A DNA stretch of 38,950 bases from the NCBI GenBank assembly GCA_003184365.1, contig NKYR01000062.1:182847-221796 (forward strand), written 5' to 3'. The translations under genes were made by a program, and so were the position numbers. The DNA comes from Evernia prunastri. Lineage: Eukaryota; Ascomycota; Lecanoromycetes; Lecanorales; Parmeliaceae. Below, piece after piece: positions 33,301 through 38,950 of this stretch; positions within the stretch are counted from its first letter, which is position 1, and every line of letters starts with the position of its first letter. The notes under the pieces were generated by a model. The model saw only the letters and a program-made list of their open reading frames with translations, had not been told where the DNA came from and searched no databases.

Positions 33301-33593
33301 TACCCGAGGTTTTGCTTGCTTACAACGTGGTCTTGAACTTCAGCTCGCACTACCTTAGTCGTGACCTGCTACTGAAGAGCATGGACTTGGCAGCTCTAGT
33401 CGCAGCGGAAGACTCTGGGCTTGCTGAGTGCTTCATGGCGGCCGAGAGGATGCCTGAGCTTGTTGATTCTTTTGCACTTTCGAGTAAGACGATCATCCGA
33501 GCAGATGATAGGGGAGCGAAAGCGGGGAAGAGCAAGAAGAAGAGGAACGGGGAGACCTTGGACCTGTGGACAGTGAGAGCGCCGTCAGACTAG
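30390..33593 (+). CDS. NUP84: Nuclear pore protein Nup84/Nup107 (1011 aa)
   Basis: Model: join(30390..32634, 32690..33026, 33085..33203, 33259..33593). This is a scaffold subunit of the Y-complex (Nup107-160) of the nuclear pore. The N-terminal 60 residues are acidic and Ser-rich. An alpha-solenoid follows, with features of the family: WELEEQTWDLVGLMLQIWYPKRD, VVEWLKKCAD, GLWAHSWLYSKEA, FERATWLACWEMLRRGKDW, LWRKACALAA, AVYGVLSGYLP, WDDYLFAHYNSYL and HRLAAARRLAQTV. In the first intron only the acceptor at 32688-32689 keeps frame (HLLR-SHRLAAA). The length and ending (LDLWTVRAPSD) look complete. Confidence 0.9.
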
Positions 33594-34189
33594 GGGCTGG
33601 TGTCCATTTGGCAGGCTGGCGCTTAAATCATATTAGCCTTGGCAATAATGGCGAGGGTGATGATTGAAGCGATACACCACCATGAAGAGGAAACAGCCCA
33701 GGAAACAGCCCCCCCGATGCAAGTCTTTTTGTGTAGGTACTACGTTTTGTGTGGGTGCAAGTCAGCGCTTAGGGCACACAATCCAATGCAATTAATTACC
33801 TACCTCAGTACCTAAGGTAAGCTCGCTAAGTACCTAGAACCATGGGGGGTGGGGCGCCTATCAAAGGAATGAGAGTGTTACGCCTTGAGAGGAATGCGCA
33901 ATGTGTTATCGGGGTACACAGACCAAAAGCGTTGTTTGCATGTAACTCGGTATGTACTCTAAATCATTCATAGCGGCTGACCTGGCATGGGACCTGCATC
34001 GAAGGATTGATTCTACCTACCTAAGGTAGCCTGAACTACGGAGGTCTGCACGGAAAGTCCTGAATATGCGCTAAAAAGCTTGGCATGCTTGGCATTTTGA
34101 CGAATTTGGCCAATTTGACAATATTCTTGAATAGCTTCATGTTTCTAGTGCACATTCTTCATGTAACTACGAACATAATTTGCACGCTC
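33594..34189. other. Intergenic region between Nup84 and the retroelement cluster
   Basis: No gene. It contains CTACCT/AGGTA palindromic clusters (about 33799-33834 and 34015-34030), similar to one near 6311-6328. Confidence 0.5.
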
Positions 34190-34412
34190 TGTTACGGACG
34201 TACCCTAGGTGTCAGGCACATAGGGAGTGTTTATGGCTATGTGTCTAGCACATAGAGTGTTTATTGGTTATTGACACATTCCCATTGACACATAGGCTAG
34301 CGGGGATTCTTCCTAGTATTTAAGCGCTCTTCTTCTGTACATATTTCCTCCTTATCTAGTTGTCTTATTCAATTTACCCCCATTAGACTTGACTCTGGGC
34401 ACGGTTCTGACA
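34190..34412 (+). repeat. LTR copy A, Ty3/Gypsy (223 bp)
   Basis: TGTTACGG...TTCTGACA. It differs from copy B (35441-35663) at a single base (GTGTTTATGG versus GTATTTATGG). It contains a TATTTAA box at about 34317-34323 and ATCTAGTTGT at 34354-34363, about 37 bases further on, a good spacing for TATA to RNA start. A matching leader with primer-binding site follows, so this is a 5' LTR. Confidence 0.9.
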
Positions 34413-34565
34413 CTACAACTAGATCATCCACCCTTCCGTTCGTACTGGCAAGCGAACAGTAAAATAAAATTGTCAAACGGGACCGTTGTGAAGCTGTTTC
34501 GATAGCAGATCATTGGACACTCGGGTGTGGCCTACCTACAGGCAAAACGAACCATTCGTGGCTAG
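34413..34565 (+). mobile_element. Retroelement leader, copy A, cut at an N
   Basis: Matches 35664-35816 downstream of LTR copy B, including the primer-binding site ACAACTAGAT at 34415-34424. It stops at N 34566, after which the sequence is unrelated. The cut is probably an assembly join. Confidence 0.85.
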
Positions 34566-34566
34566 N

Positions 34567-35440
34567 AAGTTGTGTAGGTCTCGTAGTTTTCCTACTGCAA
34601 GTCTTCTAGCTACTTGCTCTGGATCCTCATGATCCAGGATCTTTTCGCCTCAGCGATGGAAGTCTCCTAGGTTCCTCCCTTCGTATGTCCGGATATCAAG
34701 GATCCAGGGACCTTCTTGCCGGTATGTAGGTCTCCTCGTCTTTATCCTACTCTTCCTAAGAAGCGGCTGTAGTACCTTGACTACAGGAGACCCTTCAGTG
34801 ACGCTAACCGGGCTCATAACCTGTTGAGAAACGAGGTGCGCAGTAGGCATGTATGAAGAATCTAAGGAGTGTAATAGGTAATGTACACGGTGGAAAGAAA
34901 ACTCTGATGCCAAGACCATAGGGCTAGACCCTGAAACCACTAGGTGCTGAGTGCACTTTCAACAGTTTATAAGATATATACTAAATATTTGATATAGATG
35001 TGAGAGAAGAATGACGCTAGCCTCTTTGAGAATAAGATTCGATATCTCGTTCTCGTTTAAAATCTTTTTTGATGAAGACTGTAATATCGTCTTCTTAATC
35101 TCGTCGATAATAATAGTCTATATTATACAAACATTTGAATATATCATATCGTCGTCGATATCGATTAGATTAGTCTGAATAGATGATGAAAAAAACGTTC
35201 TAAGCAGTAGATTGATCTTAGTCTTCGACTCGCTAATTTTTAGTTTATTCTCGTCGCTTAGTAAGAAAAAATAGATCTGTTTTATTAATTATTTGCGAGC
35301 TCATTTAATCTTCTTTCATATGATCTCAGACGATTTATATACTTCTGTAACGAACTTTCTAAAGACTTTCTTTTTAGTTCTTTTGATAAGATTATTTTTG
35401 AAGTTTTTGATCGTTCGATACTCGTTTTAGATCTTCTTCG
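34567..35440. repeat. Unidentified sequence, second half RIP-like
   Basis: 34567-34940 has moderate composition and a minus-strand open frame (34650-34940) that I cannot assign. From about 34970 to 35440 the sequence turns TA-rich and CA-poor with CG kept, the same signature as 822-2031. No intact gene. Confidence 0.5.
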
Positions 35441-35663
35441 TGTTACGGACGTACCCTAGGTGTCAGGCACATAGGGAGTATTTATGGCTATGTGTCTAGC
35501 ACATAGAGTGTTTATTGGTTATTGACACATTCCCATTGACACATAGGCTAGCGGGGATTCTTCCTAGTATTTAAGCGCTCTTCTTCTGTACATATTTCCT
35601 CCTTATCTAGTTGTCTTATTCAATTTACCCCCATTAGACTTGACTCTGGGCACGGTTCTGACA
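35441..35663 (+). repeat. LTR copy B, 5' LTR of Ty3/Gypsy element (223 bp)
   Basis: Full LTR with TGTTACGG and TTCTGACA ends, TATTTAA box near 35568 and predicted RNA start ATCTAGTTGT at 35605-35614. It is followed by leader and gag in the expected order. Confidence 0.92.
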
Positions 35664-35665
35664 CT

Positions 35666-35675
35666 ACAACTAGAT
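35666..35675 (+). promoter_or_regulatory. Self-complementary primer-binding site
   Basis: ACAACTAGAT begins 2 bases after the LTR and is the exact reverse complement of ATCTAGTTGT (35605-35614), the predicted RNA 5' end. Tf1/sushi-type elements prime reverse transcription with a fold-back of their own RNA in this way. The same pair exists in copy A. Confidence 0.7.
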
Positions 35676-35940
35676 CATCCACCCTTCCGTTCGTACTGGC
35701 AAGCGAACAGTAAAATAAAATTGTCAAACGGGACCGTTGTGAAGCTGTTTCGATAGCAGATCATTGGACACTCGGGTGTGGCCTACCTACAGGCAAAACG
35801 AACCATTCGTGGCTAGGACTTGTTGACCACAAGGAAAACCCCTTACGAGGAGGTCTCGCTGCATACGTGCAAGCACCCCAGCATTCGTGCAAACCAATCC
35901 CCCCCAACAAACAAACTTTCAGAGCTAACTTACTCTCAAC

Positions 35941-36211
35941 ATGGCAAATTTGAGCGCGGTAAACGAGGCTACTCCACTTGATATGACAGAACTGCAAGAG
36001 TCTCTCAAGGAAATTCAACAAGGAGCCAGCAGCCTCTTAAAACAAACGAAAGATCGAAGACTTTCAGTGATCCCAAAGGACGGAGAGAACTTCGATACAA
36101 CCCTGGATCCATGGAATATCAACTCCCCTGAGGACCTAACTCAATCCGTAGAGAGCAACGTACTCTCAGTCCTAGAAATGATTCAAACTCTCCGTGAGCA
36201 ACGCGATGCTG
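35941..36211 (+). pseudogene. gag N-terminus, copy 1 (cut at an N)
   Basis: Starts MANLSAVNEATPLDMTELQE after a 277-base leader and runs to TLREQRDA, where N 36212 interrupts it. The protein is acidic, Gln-rich and helical, as usual for the gag of fungal Ty3/Gypsy elements, which packages element RNA into particles. Confidence 0.8.
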
Positions 36212-36212
36212 N

Positions 36213-36702
36213 CTGGGCACGGTTCTGACACTACAACTAGATCATCCACCCTTCCGTTCGTACTGGCAAGCGAACAGTAAAATAAAATTGTCAAACGGGA
36301 CCGTTGTGAAGCTGTTTCGATAGCAGATCATTGGACACTCGGGTGTGGCCTACCTACAGGCAAAACGAACCATTCGTGGCTAGGACTTGTTGACCACAAG
36401 GAAAACCCCTTACGAGGAGGTCTCGCTGCATACGTGCAAGCACCCCAGCATTCGTGCAAACCAATCCCCCCCAACAAACAAACTTTCAGAGCTAACTTCC
36501 TCTGAACATGGCAAATTTGAGCGCGGTAAACGAGGCTACTCCACTTGATATGACAGAACTGCAAGAGTCTCTCAAGGAAATTCAACAAGGAGCCAGCAGC
36601 CTCTTAAAACAAACGAAAGATCGAAGACTTTCAGTGATCCCAAAGGACGGAGAGAACTTCGATACAACCCTGGATCCATGGAATATCAACTCCCCTGAGG
36701 AC
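36213..36702 (+). mobile_element. Repeated LTR end, leader and gag start (copy 2)
   Basis: Repeats 35646-36135 almost base for base: LTR tail, leader and gag start at 36508. It differs at least at two leader bases just before the ATG (CTTCCTCTGAAC versus CTTACTCTCAAC). Bounded by N 36212 and N 36703, it is best read as another family copy abutted by the assembler. Confidence 0.8.
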
Positions 36703-36703
36703 N

Positions 36704-37359
36704 AACATGGCAAATTTGAGCGCGGTAAACGAGGCTACTCCACTTGATATGACAGAACTGCAAGAGTCTCTCAAGGAAATTCAACAAGGAGCCAGCAGCC
36801 TCTTAAAACAAACGAAAGATCGAAGACCTTCAGTGATCCCAAAGGACGGAGAGAACTTCGATACAACCCTGGATCCATGGAATATCAACTCCCCTGAGGA
36901 CCTAACTCAATCCGTAGAGAGCAACGTACTCTCAGTCCTAGAAATGATTCAAACTCTCCGTGAGCAACGCGATGCTGGCATTCACAATACAGAGCAACTT
37001 GATCGCTATGCCCTGGCTATCGGGCACTATGAGAAGGTTAACACAGAAATTCAAGCCAAGATCTTAGCGCTTGAACGAGAACAGAAGAAAACAGAGGTAC
37101 AACAACTCCGAGAAGAAGACTTTACAGACCTTCAAGATGAAGTCTATGCATTGAAGCAAGAGAATAAGGATCTAAAGAAGAAACAGCGAACTCAGTCTCA
37201 GCCAGAAGTCACGAAAGAACGACTGTCACCTAAGAGCCCTGATCCTCCTATGTTTACTGACGGCGTTGACCCTAAGTGGGACGAGTGGCATATCAAGATA
37301 ATGGAGAAGCTCGATGTCAATGCCGACCATTATCCTACAGAGTCAAAGAAACTGATCTA
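36704..37359 (+). pseudogene. gag, copy 3 (longest N-terminal fragment)
   Basis: Starts at ATG 36707 and reads about 217 residues to TESKKLI, ending at N 37360. After the N-terminal part comes a coiled-coil-like region (HYEKVNTEIQAKILALEREQ, LQDEVYALKQENKDLKKKQR). SPKSPDPPMFTDGVDPKWDEW follows, the typical entry into the retrotransposon gag domain. One substitution (RRPSV for RRLSV) separates it from copies 1 and 2. Confidence 0.8.
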
Positions 37360-37360
37360 N

Positions 37361-37918
37361 AGCAACGCGATGCTGGCATTCACAATACAGAGCAACTTGA
37401 TCGCTATGCCCTGGCTATCGGGCACTATGAGAAGGTTAACACAGAAATTCAAGCCAAGATCTTAGCGCTTGAACGAGAACAGAAGAAAACAGAGGTACAA
37501 CAACTCCGAGAGGAAGACTTTACAGACCTTCAAGATGAAGTCTTTGCATTGAAGCAAGAGAATAAGGATCTAAAGAAGAAACAGCGAACTCAGTCTCAGC
37601 CAGAAGTCACGAAAGAACGACTGTCACCTAAGAGCCCTGATCCTCCTATGTTTACTGACGGCGTTGACCCTAAGTGGGACGAGTGGCATATCAAGATAAT
37701 GGAGAAGCTCGATGTCAATGCCGACCATTATCCTACAGAGTCAAAGAAACTGATCTATAGGCTGAGTCGTATCGGCGGAAAGGCTGGCGAAATAACATAC
37801 AATCGACGACGCAAGGGCGCAGAGGATCCCTATCGTACCCTTGACGAACTTCTTGATGAGCTGTCTGGATTGTTTGAGGATCAGCACCGTGAGGTCACGG
37901 CAGAACGAGAATTTGATG
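37361..37918 (+). pseudogene. gag middle part, copy 4
   Basis: Begins at the QRDAGIHN block already present in copy 3 and extends further: YRLSRIGGKAGEITYNRRRK, GAEDPYRTLDELLDELSGLFED, HREVTAEREFD. It has at least two base differences from copy 3 in the overlap. It stops at N 37919. Confidence 0.8.
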
Positions 37919-37919
37919 N

Positions 37920-38381
37920 AGAAAGCTCCCCTCCCGTCTTAGAGATCATTTGATGGACAAGTCTTTCCCGACTATGAAAGAATATCGAGACTATCTCTTT
38001 CGCCTAGACGACAATCAGCGAGCGGACTGGAAACTCAAAGTCAAATCAAAAGAGAAAGAGACTCCCCGAGCAACAGCCTCTTCCCCTCGACGGAGCACTG
38101 CAGCATCAACGGCGCTAGTCCCAGCAACCTCTCGTGCGGTAGCTATCCCTGTTCGAACCCCTCTCCAGCCAAGCCCTGATCGGAACTGCTGGACCTGTGG
38201 GAAAGCATACTGTCTGCCTAGCCAACATGCTCCCAACACACCTCAGAACACTGCTGGACGTGCCGCTCAGTTGGCCATTCAGGCTACCAAAGTCAATGAA
38301 GTTGGAATCCATGAGATACCGGGCGGAGAGCAAGTTTTCGGTCTTGATCAAGTATCCTCCGATGAAGAATCAAAAAACTAG
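37920..38381 (+). pseudogene. gag C-terminus with zinc-knuckle-like motif and stop
   Basis: The frame reads KLPSRLRDHLMDKSFPTMKE, then YRDYLFRLDDNQRADWKLK, a basic Ser/Thr/Pro-rich linker, and a cysteine motif CWTCGKAYCLPSQH that resembles a degenerate CCHC knuckle. It ends FGLDQVSSDEESKN followed by TAG at 38379-38381. The stop directly follows an A-AAA-AAC heptamer (see the frameshift site). The join with copy 4 across N 37919 looks nearly continuous. Confidence 0.78.
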
Positions 38382-38409
38382 CCACTCTTGCTAGAAACAC
38401 AGCAAGAGT
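38372..38409 (+). promoter_or_regulatory. -1 programmed frameshift site: slippery heptamer plus hairpin
   Basis: In the gag frame the end reads TCA-AAA-AAC-TAG, so the heptamer A-AAA-AAC (38372-38378) lies in the right register. After a 5-base spacer (38379-38383) comes a perfect 9-bp stem, ACTCTTGCT (38384-38392) with AGCAAGAGT (38401-38409), and an 8-base loop. Slipping back one base opens the frame KKLATLARNTARVDEV, which leads toward the protease. The second copy lies at 38869-38906. Confidence 0.82.
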
Positions 38410-38419
38410 TGACGAAGTN

Positions 38420-38797
38420 CAGGCGATCTATCCACATCTCTCCGTTGGTGGCCATAAGGAAAGCACGGTACCCCTTCTCCTAGCACCATTGGGTCAGCAT
38501 CGTCTTATTCTTGGGAAGCCCTGGATGAACAAGCATCAAGTTCTCTTAGACTGCCAGCGAGACAAGCTACTCTTCTGGCCCAGACGTTGCAGCCATGATG
38601 GTGCCAAACCCACGGATCTTAAGGACTTGCCTAGCCTTCCCCCAGAGCTGCTTTCTCCGCAGCCAGTACCACCGTCAGCTAAGCCCCAAGCACCCCCTAG
38701 GCCTACGTGTCGGGATGAAGAGCAGGAATCAGATTCTCAGAGGAAAAAGGTCCCAGGGAAAAGGAATAAAGATCTTCCGACACCAAGGTCCCGCTCA
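38420..38797 (+). pseudogene. Retroelement protease (pro) fragment
   Basis: The open frame contains VPLLLAPLGQHRLILGKPWM followed by NKHQVLLDCQRDKLLFWPRR and a Pro-rich linker. This matches the C-terminal half of a retropepsin-like domain (the LGxxWL-type segment and following strand). The active-site DSG/DTG triad is not in this fragment because N 38419 removes the part before it. The fragment ends at N 38798. Confidence 0.7.
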
Positions 38798-38798
38798 N

Positions 38799-38950
38799 TT
38801 GGAATCCATGAGATACCGGGCGGAGAGCAAGTTTTCGGTCTTGATCAAGCATCCTCCGATGAAGAATCAAAAAACTAGCCACTCTTGCTAGAAACACAGC
38901 AAGAGTTGACGAAGTGTGCCTTATGGAGAACCCAGAGAATCCATATGCAC
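38799..38950 (+). pseudogene. Second copy of gag end, frameshift site and start of pro frame
   Basis: Repeats 38302 onward (GIHEIPGGEQVFGLDQ, one substitution V to A nearby) with the TAG at 38876-38878 and the full heptamer and hairpin at 38869-38906. Beyond the hairpin the -1 frame continues open, ARVDEVCLMENPENPYA, to the window end. This shows the shifted frame stays open past the point where the first copy was cut. Confidence 0.78.

Noticed and set aside
34650..34940. 96-codon minus-strand frame between the two LTR units
   Set aside because: No domain recognised and the flanks are decayed; kept only as unidentified sequence.
36213..37918. Real tandem amplification of gag
   Set aside because: Every repeat start coincides with a single N, and the overlaps carry small differences, which points to contig joins and not to a biological array.

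Overview
The window looks like nuclear DNA of a filamentous ascomycete (Pezizomycotina, possibly a leotiomycete; the lineage is inferred). Genes carry many short introns of about 45-130 bp with GTANGT-type donors. Silenced repeats bear a RIP-like mutation signature, and the retroelement is a chromodomain-bearing Ty3/Gypsy type of the kind common in moulds. I rebuilt 13 multi-exon or single-exon gene models by hand from splice signals and reading phase. No homology search was available, so family names rest on recognised motifs.

Layout. Positions 1-830 hold the 3' end of a Ty3/Gypsy chromovirus (integrase chromodomain, polypurine tract, 3' LTR). An AT-rich, CpA-depleted relic follows to about 2030, then a nest of small repeats (2032-3031) that includes a 153-bp insertion with a clean 5-bp target-site duplication. 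The gene-rich core spans 3517-33593: CorA-like membrane protein (+), extracellular Cu-only SOD (+), ARF1 GTPase (+), RtcB-like ligase (+), a 1816-aa PAM2/coiled-coil scaffold (-), GH17 cell-wall glucanase (-), an E2 ubiquitin-conjugating enzyme (-), DUF4202 protein (+), PNPOx-like flavin split-barrel protein (-), a small basic-tailed hypothetical protein (+), SUMO (-), Cmc4 (+) and Nup84/Nup107 (+). From 34190 to the end there are several overlapping fragments of one Ty3/Gypsy family (LTR, leader, gag, start of pro).

How the genes relate. The core is a set of unlinked housekeeping genes, not a pathway cluster. Three themes recur: cell wall and surface (SOD, GH17), post-translational modifiers (E2, SUMO), and RNA or trafficking (RtcB, the PAM2 scaffold, ARF, Nup84). 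The E2/DUF4202 and SUMO/Cmc4 pairs are divergent and share short promoter regions.

Most interesting signals. (1) The retroelement's gag ends in A-AAA-AAC-TAG followed 5 nt later by a perfect 9-bp hairpin, a textbook -1 frameshift signal. (2) The same element has a 10-nt primer-binding site complementary to its own predicted RNA 5' end, i.e. Tf1/sushi-type self-priming. (3) The large coiled-coil gene encodes PAM2-like poly(A)-binding-protein docking motifs, so it may be an mRNP scaffold. (4) Isolated single Ns mark places where contigs from different repeat copies appear to have been abutted, so the apparent tandem gag repeats should not be trusted.
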